This document shows, piece by piece, positions 35,785 to 47,331 of a stretch of DNA of 64,000 nt (its first letter is position 1; every line of letters starts with the position of its first letter). The DNA is from Tetmemena sp. SeJ-2015 (taxonomy: Eukaryota > Ciliophora > Spirotrichea > Sporadotrichida > Oxytrichidae). A program made the translations under genes and the position numbers. The notes beneath the pieces were generated by a model. It was given only the letters and a program-made list of their open reading frames with translations, ran no database searches and was not told the origin of the DNA. Where the stretch lies: the NCBI GenBank assembly GCA_027382625.1, contig JAJKFJ010022369.1:1-64000 (forward strand), in the 5' to 3' direction.

Positions 35785-38070
35785 TCATCGTTAACTACCT
35801 CGGGGCTTCCCATTTATAAAATTTGAGCTGCTCATACTTTAACTCTGACTACTATGCAATATAGGAATTTACTCTGGGTTTTACATCATTTAGTCTTAAA
35901 GCTCTTGCATTTTATAGAACTGTTGAATTTGCTCTTACTGTGCAAGCTCACTGGCATTATTCATGTTCTTCCTCTATTTCTACTCGTTTAATAGCTGAGC
36001 CTATACCTTAAATTATTCCAAATGACCTCCACTAATGCTTTTCCATTCTTCACATATCAGCTTTGAGAGCTGTTGGTTAGTGTGATCTCTATAGTTGGGG
36101 TCTCGCCTTAGTTCTGCACTTCGAGTACTGAAGTAAGTCAAATAAGAAGTAGCTCGCTTCGATGGCTAAACTTTTTCCTGTGAGTCTGGCTTCCCTTAGT
36201 TTGACTAATTATTTAATACTTCTTAAGTCTCCTAAGTTTCTAAAGGCATTTTCCTCTCCTCTTATTGTGATTAGAGAAAGAGTTGAGTATGAGTTCGTAG
36301 AAGATAATCTTGACTTTCCTAACTATCACATCGCTCTTCTACAATATTTTCTTGCTTTTCTTAAAACGACTTTTAACTTCCGCTATTGATTAGTAGCTAG
36401 TCAAACTATTGGGCCATCTTTTAATTTTTGGATTCTTTAGCTTGTTCCTCTTCCTTAACTACTTGTCCCTTAGTCTTTGCCTCGTCGATCAATCTTCTCT
36501 TAAGTAGATTAGCAAATGTTTCTCTATCTGAGGAGGGATTGATTCTCACATTCCCTGACTTCTCCTCTGCCTTTTGAAATCTCTTCTTCCTCTTCTTGTT
36601 AAGTGAATACACTACTGTAAGTCCATTCTTCTCAGCCATGGCTTTTTCTCTATCCTTCTCAGTTTGATATCTCTGCTTATCAGCAGCAGCTAGGTTCACA
36701 TATTTCTGCATATCTTTGGGAGAGAGCAACTTCCACATCTTACTCAGCTGGGAGGTGGCTTGATTCAACGTCAGTTGAGGTTACTCGTTCATCACTTCTG
36801 GTAACTTATCAGCCTTGAAGTAAATGAAGCTATTCTTAGGCAACTTTACTTAGGACTTAAAAGTTAGGGAGCCTTCTTTTACAGCCGCTAGCTACTTTAA
36901 AGATAGGGTTGTGTCTCTCTTTATTTCAAGAGATGGGTTGCGGGATTATTGCTAATCTAAGTGCTACTCTTACTTTAAAATCGAAACTGGGACTTTACTC
37001 ATAGGAGTCTGAAATTGATTCTAGGGATAGTTATGATTCTACATTCCAAACTAAGTTTATGCTGAAATTTATCTCTCTAAATTTTAATTACAAGCTTTTA
37101 AAGTATCCAGGATAAATTGAGGGTTGCTATTGATCTTGAATAAAATGAACTTTAGAACGAGTTAGAAATTTTAGTCATTTGAAGATTCAGGTTTCAAAGT
37201 AGGAGCTTGAAATGGCAAGGTCTAGTTGTATCTATGATGAACTTAAAAATTAGAGTTTAATTGTCCAAACTGTTACTAAAGCTACTAAGGCCTGAAAAAT
37301 TACTACTGAGCTTAGAATTATTGATTTTAAGATTGTTGATCTAAACTTTGGCTCTATTGCTGACAAAATGCTTGAAAATTTTGAAGTACGCCAAAGAAGT
37401 TTTGAAACATTGTTTGCATCTGCTGATCTTCTGGTTAATGTTCTACAATCTAAGAACTATTGTTTTCTTTTGGTAGCATTTTGGCATTGCTTTTCTTCTT
37501 TTTTGAGGCCTTAGGCTTTGGTACTTTAGCTACAACTTTATTTTTGGTAAGAGTTGACTTGCTCTATATCAAGCCTTATTTTTTATTGCTTTCCACCCCA
37601 GACTCTTTCGAAATTGGTTATTCTGGATCATTTAAAAGCTATTCTTGAATTTAAAAATCTTCATGCTTAATAAAAGAGTTCACTTTTTCTTCGACTCTAT
37701 CAGCTTAGCTCTCTCTCACTTTTTTATTCTAGCTGCTTATGTTGAGGGCTCGGTCTATCCTTTATTCTAAAGACTCACATATTTAGCTTTCAGCAGTGCT
37801 CATAAAATCTTAGCTAGCTTCTTATTAAGAAGACGGCTTCTCTATCTTTTGGCTGTTCTATCTGTTAAGATTAAGTTGCTGATTAAACTGTTGGAAAAGA
37901 TTAAACAGCTGCTGCTTTTAAATGTCCTTGGCTTTCTCTTCTGAGTTTAAATCAATCTCAGTTCTTATTGTCGCAGAGCCTGCTAGTTACTACAGAGCTG
38001 CTTGCAGTAGATAATCTCTGGATGTGACTTATTGCTACTCCTCAAGGGAGTTTTAGTTTGAGGCTTGCAT
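35785..38070 (-). CDS. Gln-rich double HMG-box protein, 761 aa, uninterrupted
   Basis: ATG at 38070, TGA at 35787-35785. The 2286-nt frame reads through with TAA/TAG as Gln and no intron or IES. Gln-rich with Lys/Ser-rich segments. One HMG box lies at about residues 408-470 (KLPKNSFIYFKADKLPEV, SKMWKLLSPKDMQKY). A second, more diverged box lies at about 634-700 (SKRATSYLTYFSTRSAELRR, EEWKSISGGHLEQF). Same orientation and design as the gene at 31371-33146, from which it is separated by the protease-like gene. Probably chromatin-associated. Confidence 0.85.
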
Positions 38071-38311
38071 TCTAAAGTTCTATGCTGCTTGGGAAATGAA
38101 GAGTTTCTTTGGGTTTGTGTTTAGCAACCGGTTGCTTAAGTTTTACAACCAACTTCACCTAAGTTTAAGGAAAGTGTCCAATTCGAATATTCAAAATTCT
38201 CCACTTCAAGCAAAACGAAATTATTATAACTCTCTCCCACACTTTTACGAGCCCTCTGAAATATTCTCTTGTTGATTTTGTAGAATAAGATTTATAAATT
38301 AAGTGAGGGTG
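38071..38311. other. short intergenic region between divergent genes
   Basis: About 240 bp between the start codons of the HMG-box gene (minus) and the ARF-like gene (plus). It should hold both promoters, but I see no distinct motif. Confidence 0.5.
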
Positions 38312-39282
38312 ATGGGAAATAATCATAACAAGTATTTTGATTAGTCCAAGAGAAAAGTTCTTATCCTCGGCCTTTCCTAGGCTGGAAAAACAAGTGAGTG
38401 CTCATCTCTATACTTCTATTATCCAATTTGTTTACTATTTAGAAGCATCTCTTCTCTTATAATTTTTGATTTGGAGTTGAGATAACATCAGAATATATTA
38501 TTCAAAGATCCCCTTTGATGAATATTAATTTGTGTGTAGCCTTGTTGAGGATGATAAAGGGAGATAAGAAAGGGAAGGGGTCTCTCTATGTGCCAACAGA
38601 GCTATTCAACAATGAGCAGATAAAGATAAAGAAGAACTTGTAGTTGGATGTGTGGGACTTGGGTGGGAAGCTCCCTCACTTGTGGGTGCACCACTTTAAG
38701 GGCACTTAAGGAATCATCTTTATAATCGATTAAGTCGCAACTACACTCAACGACCAAAACATGCAAGCAGTCATCCAGGTAAGTCGCTCACTAACTCTCA
38801 AATGTTTTCCAAATTGAAAATTACCTTTCTTATGATCTTAAGAGTGTGTGATTAATCTCTTTATTGTAGGAGCTTTTGAACGTGATTGTGGGCAACCCAG
38901 TAATACCGATAGTGGTATTTGTGAACGAGAAATCAAATCTATCTAAGAATCTATCAGACCGCCTCAGCAGTATTTCCTCCCAACTATCGCAATCTCAAGC
39001 CATTAATAACACCTCCCAAGACTTTAAGTCTCAGCAGAGGGCTAATCTAGTCATTGACTAAGACTGGCTCGACAAGAATGTATTCAGCAGACTTGATAAT
39101 TCAAAAATGCACATTGATTTTATGATACTGAAGCAAGGCAGGAATTGGATCAAAGAGTGAAGGTGTTCAACTTGGACTTGATCAGTGAGAAAGGATTCGA
39201 CTAGCTAGATTTCAAGAAGGGAGAAAGCAACATCATAAGCGAGGCAATTTAGTTCCTCGTTGAAAATATGAAGCCACTTTGA
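38312..39282 (+). CDS. ARF-like small GTPase, with one apparent frameshift
   Basis: Exons 38312-38393, 38540-38778 and 38870-39282, GT-AG introns. MGNNHNKYF at the start has the Gly-2 expected for N-myristoylation. The P-loop is GLSQAGKTTLL, split by intron 1. The switch 2 region is DVWDLGGK, with LWVHHFKGTQGIIFIID after it as in ARF/ARL proteins. The Gln usually following DxGG is Lys. Instead of NKxD there is FVNEKSN. A 40-residue insertion (SDRLSSISSQLSQSQ...) enlarges the protein to about 244 residues. Near 39118-39122 the frame must slip by one base in a T run. After that, VKVFNLDLIS and a closing FLVENMKPL fit the ARF C-terminus. Confidence 0.8.
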
Positions 39283-39516
39283 AGAGAAAGAGGGTGAATA
39301 AGATATCAAATCAATAATCCTCAAGAATCCGAGAATAGTTTGAATAAAATTATGAAAGTAAGTTTAGTGATAACTAACAATGATGATGATTATAATAAGT
39401 AATAGTAGTTGTTAGTAGTTTGAAACTTAATAATCCACAACATAAAGTGATTTCTCTTTTCTTGTAAAATCTTTGACCTCTATTCCTTATGAGAGAAAGA
39501 GTCATCTTGAATTTTC

Positions 39517-39892
39517 TCAAGCTTTCCTAGGAGCATTTTAGTTCCCCTTGAGATAGTAGGAGTTGCCATCTGAGTGCTCCGTCTTTCCCAAATCCTTTCT
39601 AATCTCGAGCAGCTTGGTCTCCTCGTAGACTTTGAACCACTTGAGCAAGTCTGTGGCCTTGTACCTGCCAGCCTCTCCCTTCCAAATGCGCTTCTGAAGT
39701 GCGAGAGACTTGACAGTCATGCTGGCGAACTTAAGGTCATCGATGAGAGGGAGTTTCTTAATGAGGACTGGCTTGTCCAATAAGTTAAACTTGATCTGCT
39801 CCTTCTTCTTCCTCCTGAGCTCAGCTTTGATGTTGTCGTTGACCTCCTTCTCCACCTCATTCTCTGGGTTGTCCAGCATCTTGAAGAACTCC
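39517..39892 (-). CDS. C-terminal exon of an unknown charged protein
   Basis: Begins after an acceptor (AAAACAG) at 39893 and runs to TGA 39519-39517, about 125 codons. Lys/Glu-rich and helical, with KWFKVYEETKLLEIRKDLG near the end. Balanced codons and high GC mark it as coding. No upstream exon is found in 39893-40290, so the rest of the gene is missing from this locus. Family unknown. Confidence 0.6.
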
Positions 39893-40298
39893 CTGTTTTC
39901 AAAAATTAAACATTACAATAGATTGTTGCACGCAATGTGTGAATAAAATTTAATTACAATTTGAATTGAAGAAATAAATTATAATTAATTTGCAAAAGCA
40001 GACTACTACTTCTACTACTTTCATACTTTACTTTAGAAACACACAACACAAATATAATCTCTAAGCCGCAATAGCAAATAACAATCTGAATCCTACACAT
40101 ACAAATAAGCACACCAGAATAAGAGCAAGCACACTATTATTCTTCATAATCCTACTTATTAACTTCGCCCTTCAAGTTAATTAAACCTAATGATTAATTT
40201 ATTAAAAGATTATGTTTTTGGTTCAAGACAAAACCAATAAACTCAAAGCAAACTCATTTAAGTAAGAGAAGAAGAAGTATAGTGCTTTTAATTCTTAT
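39893..40298. other. AT-rich gap
   Basis: No coding character on either strand; several A/T-rich runs. Confidence 0.5.
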
Positions 40299-43200
40299 TT
40301 GCTCCCTTATCTTTATAATGGGAATTATGAAGAATCCCAATCCCATATATATTCCGATACTTTCATTTCTCTTATACCTTGCTTTAAAGTCTATTTTAGA
40401 CCTCCTAAACACTTCAGAGAGAAAATGATAAATGAAAAGACCGCGAAGAGAGTGGACTTCGCCTCAGAATACCAGGGTGACAACTTCGAGCAGAATCCTC
40501 AGCTGCGTTTCATGATCGCAAAGTCCATCGAACCCATGGAAATCAGACACAAACTGTAAAAGGCTAGGCAAGTCCAGCAGGCCATTATAATGCAAACGGA
40601 GCAAAACTTCACAAGACTTGATGAGGATACTTACGCAAACTTACAGCATTTTCATTCTTATTCAATACTATTTAATCAGCCTAAAGTCTTCAGAAAGGAA
40701 CCTGACTAGGACTTCAAGCGAATGAGGGTACTCGATGACAAAGAAATCGCACTTTTAGAAGCTAAGAAGATGAAGAAGTTTAAAAATCATTCTTAATAAA
40801 AGTTAGTTTAAAGTTGTTTAGAAGTTGATGCAGCAGAGGATGCTAGAGGAGAAAAAGAAGTACGAGGTGGATGTTACGCAAAAAGGCAAGAGCACGCTAA
40901 GTTACTCGCATTTCTTCAAGCCTCCCAAACCAATTGCCACACTTTCTAAAGTTCACTTCTAAGAGCAGCAATAGGTCAAACCAGCAGAGAGCGATGTTGC
41001 ATTTTTTGTTTATAGCAACTAGCAAAGATAGAGTCACAGCGTAGATGCTCTCAAGAGGACAATGACTTCTAATCTTAGCAAGTCCATTCTTACTGCGACT
41101 CCCATCAAGCCACAGCAAAATTTGCCATAAGCATCTACTTAGATAGCAGGCCTTGTTTCATAGCCGGCAGGTTCAGCAGTACCAGCCCCTGAAGTAAGAG
41201 TGTTAGCTCCTAACCGATCAGAGAAGAGCCTGACTGCTTATGAGAAAAGGCAGCTTGGACTTGATGGCAATAAACGAGTTTTGAACTCAATCCAATATGC
41301 AGTGATGCAAGAAGTTAACCCTGATCTCAGAAAGCAGGCTATTTAGATGATTGTCAAACAGGCCAGGTCTATGAATCCAGAAAGCAGAGGAATTTACCTT
41401 TTTGAGTGTTTGCTTGATTAATTGAATTCTTCGTCCATCCGCAGGTCTAAAAGCACCTACCAATCACAAAGAGGCTCAAGACAGACCCAAGCCTTACAAA
41501 TACTACGGAGAGCGCTCCATAGAAGACTCTGATTTGGAAGACGAAGAGCCGCAAGATTAGAAGATCATCAGAGAGAGAAACACTTTGATAAGGGAATATG
41601 ATGATGAACTACAGGCTGCCAAACTCAAAGATAAGATAGTGAAGAATCCATAACTCAATAAAAAGAAGGAGGATGTCAAGTACTCGCATTTTAGAAATTA
41701 TTTACATAGTTGCATTTTAAATTAATTACTCACTTAAGAACAATAGACTTGACTATGATGAAAAGCTTGAGAAAGTGAGGGAGGAAATAGAGAAGCAAAG
41801 GGACTAAGTAAGGAGCAGGAATTAGATAATTTTTATATTATTGTGTAATTAACCCCTTGATCCCGGCCCCTAGTTTCCCTTCATAGGAGACAAGCTGGCC
41901 AGCTAATCGAGGAACCACAATGAGCTAGAATCAATTTCTAACTTGGACCCCTCCTCGTTTTAAAAGTCCTCCAAGCATTAAATCACAAGGCTTGAAACAT
42001 TTGAGAGCATGGCCTCCTCACTTCTCCCATCTAAAAATTAAGAGAGTATAGACGTGCTTTCATTCAGAATTACGAACCCTACTCAGACCAATACTCTTAA
42101 TAACACTAGAGAAATAGGTTAGAGGCAGAATGTTGAGGGCAGAAGATAAGCAGATATTGAAGTAACGCCCTTTAATTTGGCTGAGAGTAAGATTGACATT
42201 ATGTAGAGCTAGGATAGCCTCCCTTCGCAAGTAAAGATCGACATAAGAAGAGGGTACAAAGCAGAAAGGCCCACTAGAAATCAATCTCTGTATTAGTAGT
42301 ACTCCACGCAGATGCACTCCAAAGAACTCAATAGCTCTTTTAATTATTTGATTAGGAAATTTTATGAAGTAAGTGAATTTTATCTTTGTCAAGAGAGGAA
42401 GAGAATGGAGGGAGATTTACAGCTACTCTTACACAAGGCAGTGAGGATAGTTTAAGTCCGTTGAGGTTACTTGGAGTGAGGAATTAGCAAGCCTAAGATT
42501 CAACTATCAGTAAAGTAGGAACTAATCCTTTCTCTACTATGAATAACTCCTTGGAGAGAGCTACAATGATTAATAGAGGGAAATAAAACACTGACTCTCT
42601 TGATGATTTAATTGATATTCGCAATCAGTAGGAAACTGATTTTAAGATGATTTCAATTATTTTTTAACAATTGACTAGTTGGATGGAAGTCTAGAGTATA
42701 AGCGACCCAAGAAGGACTTCAGTCCCTTTGGATATCAAGATCCTATTTCAAGACACTCAAGCCGCCAAGTTAAGTTCAACAATGAGCTCTCAAACTTTTA
42801 ATCCCCCTCACAGAAATCCTTCTTAAGGGAGGGACCTCTTAGCACAACCAAAAGCCACAAAGTCAGCTAGCGATCTTCTGCAAAGTTAAGAGGCAAGAGA
42901 GAAGACAGCCAATTTTTGACCACTCCCAAAAATAGTAGCAAATAAGTCAGACTTCCCAGCCTTTCCTCTAATAAGCCAATTTTTTAACCTTATTTATTAC
43001 AAAGCCAGTCAATAAACTGTAAAACTCTTAAGAGCCGTTACGTTTAGTTGATCAGACGACATTCTCAGATTAAACTCCCGCTCTCAGACTTAAGCAAGAG
43101 GAGACTAAGGCCAATTTCATCCACTAAAATCCCTTGAACATAGTCAAGAAGTTGGAGATAGACGCTCAAGGGAGAACTATCATCACTGAAGCTGAGAACT

Positions 43201-46200
43201 ACCAGCATCTGAAGTAATCCCTACCAAAGATTAAGTTGAAGAGCCTGAAAAAGACTCATGAGGATTATGTGGCAGAGTAGTAGAAGCGATTCGAAATAGA
43301 GGGCAAGGAGGAGCATGCCATGCTCATGTACAAAAAGCAGAAAGATTACTTCGTCAAGGATTCCAAGGGAGGGAATAAGCAGTATCGAGTGGTCGATCAC
43401 TATGAAAACGATGTCATGATTCTCAAGCCAATTTTTGACGCTTCAGACAAGGAAATATTCAAGAGGAATGGTATGGCTAGTGCTGCAGAGTAGCTCAAGT
43501 AACTAGTGAATGCTAAGGAGCGTCTGATGAACTAAGACAAGACCTTTCTGCCAAATAAGTTTGGACAAGAGTCTGATCCGAAGAACATAGGTCACAAGAT
43601 TGTCAGGAACAAGATCAAGCAGCCACCTACTGCAGAGGAAATTGAGCAAGGAAAGTTATTCTAAATATTTTCAAACCAACATGAAAAGTATATAAATAAA
43701 GACGAACGAGAATGAGGACAAAGAGATTATCATAAAGAGGTAGGTGGACCAGCTGTATCAAAAGATGGGAGAGAAGCTGACGGCCATGTTAACTCACCCA
43801 GTAACTATGAAGATGAACCTCAAACTCGCCGCTCACTTTGCAGGCAAGCAAAAGGTCTCTTAGATGAGTGAGAAAGAGAAGGAGAAGAGGATCAGGGCCT
43901 ACTTATTCGACCGTATCTCAGAACAGATAGAACGACATGAAAACAAGAATCTCACTCGCCAGCAGTTGTAGTAAATAGACGAGAGCCTAGAAGACGAACT
44001 TGAAAGTGGGAGAACTAGAGTCCCCTTACCTCTGCCTGCTGAAGAGGACGATGAGATTAATCTTGAGGAGCTCTTCCTCAGACACTATGAGGAGTTAAAG
44101 GCATAGCAAGAACGCCAAAGACAGAAGAATCTCAACAAGGCCTATAAAAAGTCTCTTTCTAGGCAAGTTAAGCTAGGTCTGATAAGAGGCAAGAACTACG
44201 ATCCTTAGCACAAGCGCGACAGAGGAGGATTCAGATATCGAGATGGCGATTCTGTCTTCGAGTAAATCAACTGGCAGCTTGACTTGGATGCTCATAAGAA
44301 GAAAAACCAGAAGAATAATGCACAGGATGAAGACAGCAGTGAAGACGATTTTGGGGGTCTCAAAAGCAGTAAGAAGGTCAAGTAGCTTGAATTCAGGTAG
44401 GTCTAGCTCAGAAACGAAGAAGATCAAAGCAAGGCAAACGAGTAGAAGAAGCAAACGAAGCTACTAGAAGACAAGATCTAGAAGCAAAAAAAGCTGAAGG
44501 AGCAAGTGGTGTTTGTCAGAGATGAGGAGGAGAAAAATTTCCTGAGAAAGATACTGGAGGAGCGAGATGCAATGGAGAAGAATCTGCATAAGATGACCAA
44601 ACAGATGAAGGAGGAGTATAATAAACAACGAAAACTTAATAGAGACGAGGATGAAAGTGAAGATATATCAGAGATAGAGTCAGATCACGAGGATGACTTT
44701 CATGGAGTCTACTTGTTTGAGCTGGAGAAGGAAATTAAGAAGCTGGAGGAAATGGAATAAGAGAAGGAGGCAGATAAATTGAAAGGACAGATAGCACTTG
44801 GACTAAAGGAAGGATTGTTGAGACTAGGCACAAAGCAAGAGGAGAAAAAGAAGCCAGCGGGACTTGGAGGTTTGTTCTAATAGCTAATAGCAAATGCAGC
44901 TAACTCAGCAGTAAAGAAAGCAGATATTACTCAAAGAAATAACTCAGTAGATGCTGAGAAAGTTTAGGCTTAGGTTTCCCTGAGAGTATTTGATTCAATC
45001 GCTTAGATGCCTTCTCTTAAAAATCTCAGAAGCTCAATCTCAAACAGCTTCTTTCTTTTTGTTGATACTTTTCAGCTTTTTGGGCACATTGAGGCAATAA
45101 AATACTCTACAAGAAAGAGCAGGAGAGAATTCAGTGAGGACCAAATTGTTTGGGAATATGGTTCCTTAAACTCCCATCCTAAAAGTGCAAGACACCATAA
45201 TCAGCTAATCAAGTGCCCTCCCTGTAAATGATCCAGACTCAAGCATGCTGCAGGATTATAGAGATTGAATATTTTCATTTAATCTTGATGCAAGCGTTTA
45301 ATCCATTGAATAAGTTGAAGGAGCAAGCACAAAAAGGGAATTAGGACTCAGCTGAGAAGCCCAAAGGCAAAGGCCTGTTCAGTTTCCTAGCTGGCTAATC
45401 AGCAGCAATCAAGCCCATAGATTAAAAAGAAGAAGCGTCCATTATCAAGGAGAATTAAAAAGAGGAAGAGAGAGACTAAGCATCTAAAGACAAAAGAAAA
45501 GAGGAACTCCCTCCAAAGGTAAAGAGAGAAAGGGCTTCAGGGATTCCATTAAGTATCAAGATGTAAAGTCACCCTCTTAAGGTACAGCAGTCTTCGTTTG
45601 TTTAGAATATGAAGAACTCAATTGCCAAATAGTCAGATGCATAGATTACAGAGAACGAGAGGAGTCGCAGTCCTGAGAAGCAAGCATCAATTATAGAGGA
45701 GGAAGAAGTTCCTTCTTAAAAGGAAATGGCTTCAATCGAGAATAATAAACTCTAACCCACTAATATATCTTATTTATCAAGAGAAGATTAAGTTACTATT
45801 GTAAAAGGCTACTCTAGGGAAAATGAAAGAGCTGGGGATTGACGTCAAAGAGCCAGAACAAATTTAAGCAAGCCAAGACAATAATGGAGCTTCGGGTAGT
45901 ATTAATCCCTTAGCGGCTCTTCTTCAAAAAGGCATCTAAAAGAAAATTAAGACTCAAGATGAAAAAGATGCAGAGAGGATTGACTACAAAATCTCCTTTT
46001 TATATTGAATGCTTTTTATATACTTACTTATCAATCTACAGAGAAAATGCAGTAATTCAAAAAGTTAGAGATAAACTATAAGAAAATCTAAAGCAGAGAG
46101 TGGGAACTGGACTCAGTAAAGGAATTCAGAATTTGATTGAGCTGCAGTAGTCGGATAAGAATGGCGATAGAATCATGAAAGGTATCATTAGTGCTGATTA

Positions 46201-46506
46201 CAGAAGAGAATTAGCAAACCTCAAAAGTCATTTTAGGCATTAATAATTCTCTATCTTTGAATATGGATATATTAAAGTAAGGTTCACTAAATCGACGACT
46301 TGTTCATAAGCAAGAACGGAATCAAGGTGAAGCCTGAACGCATTAAGAAAATTATTGCAGGCCTCGAAAGAGGAGAAAACAAACTCACTGAATACGAGAA
46401 GATGATGGAATTCATGAAGAAAAAGCGCCTTTAACATGGACTTGACATCGATAGAGAAGTCATGAAGATCAAGATCCATGAAAACAGGATAGAACAACTC
46501 ATTTGA
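40299..46506 (+). CDS. long charged coiled-coil protein, IES-interrupted
   Basis: I read a series of plus-strand blocks ending in TGA 46504-46506. A plausible start is ATG 40426. Blocks are rich in Lys, Glu, Gln and Ser, with long coiled-coil stretches, for example near 44490-44760 (VVFVRDEEEKNFLRKILEER) and at the end (ERIKKIIAGLERGENKL). Motif SYSHFFKPPK near 40900 and KYSHF near 41690 form a weak internal repeat. One IES with pointer AAGTT is clear (40776-40826). Introns and further breaks occur at about 41365-41443, 41690-41740, 41810-41890, 43660 and 45790. No catalytic domain is visible. It could be a cytoskeletal or basal-body scaffold, but that is inference. Two adjacent genes are not excluded. 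Confidence 0.55.
40776..40826. other. IES, pointer AAGTT
   Basis: AAGTT copies at 40776-40780 and 40822-40826. Removal joins AAG ATG AAG AAG TTG ATG CAG CAG in frame. Confidence 0.8.
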
Positions 46507-46578
46507 AGTATTCTTTCTATTGGAAGATTAATTGGATTGTTTCAAAATTGTTAGAAAATTTAAATTAGAGAGAGAGCA

Positions 46579-46994
46579 ATGGAAGGTGGATTTTAAAATT
46601 AGTACCGCAACCAAGTTAGCATGAACGAAGCTTCAGCCAGAGAGTTTGAAGAGGCTAAGGAAACCCTAGAGAGTAAGTAAAACTAGAGTTAAGGAGCAAG
46701 TTTAATTCGTGAGTGTAGTTCTATATGAAATGTCTCAAATTTTGAACTGCGGACTTGACTAGAAGACTTTAGCTCTGCTCGTGGCTTTGATAGAAAATGG
46801 AGTTAACCCAGAGGCTTTGGCGCAAGTAGTCAAAGAACTCAAGAGAGAAACATAGGCACTAAGAGTAAGTATATGTTGAGATAAGAAAACCATTTATCAA
46901 ACTTTATTTTCTCTCTTTATCATAAATCAGTAATTGAATCTTTTTAAAGATGGAAGAGGATACTAGCAACAACAATAGAAGACAGATTCGATGA
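46579..46994 (+). CDS. MZT1: MOZART1-type gamma-tubulin complex protein
   Basis: Exons 46579-46672, 46719-46864 and 46950-46994 with GT-AG introns of 46 and 85 nt, total 285 nt, 94 residues. The core ILNCGLDQKTLALLVALIEN then GVNPEALAQVVKELKRE is the MOZART1 signature. The family protein is normally about 70-90 residues and recruits or activates the gamma-tubulin complex at microtubule-organising centres, basal bodies in a ciliate. Complete and free of IESs. It lies 73 bp after the coiled-coil gene, same strand. Confidence 0.92.
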
Positions 46995-47331
46995 GCTTCT
47001 CTATTATGAAAATTGCTTCAAATAATTTGTAATGAGTGGAATCTGTTAGTGTTATTATCTTGTGAAATAAATTTTCAATTCCATTCATTTTATTATCTCT
47101 TATTAGTCACATAACTTATGAAACGAGAAAAAAAATGCTTTAACATGATAACTGATTACTGCTTTAATTTTCTTTCTTAATTTGCTTTTGCAGTCGACTA
47201 CTAAGTCGATTATCGTGGGTAGCTTGAGTGAGTGAGTGATTGGTAATATGCTGTTGTTTGTTGAGAGAGTGATAATATTAAATTGCAGATATGAAATAAT
47301 TGAATATTTTGATAGCAATTAATTATAATAA
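46995..47331. other. AT-rich gap
   Basis: No coding character; precedes the Asn/Gln-rich gene. Confidence 0.5.
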
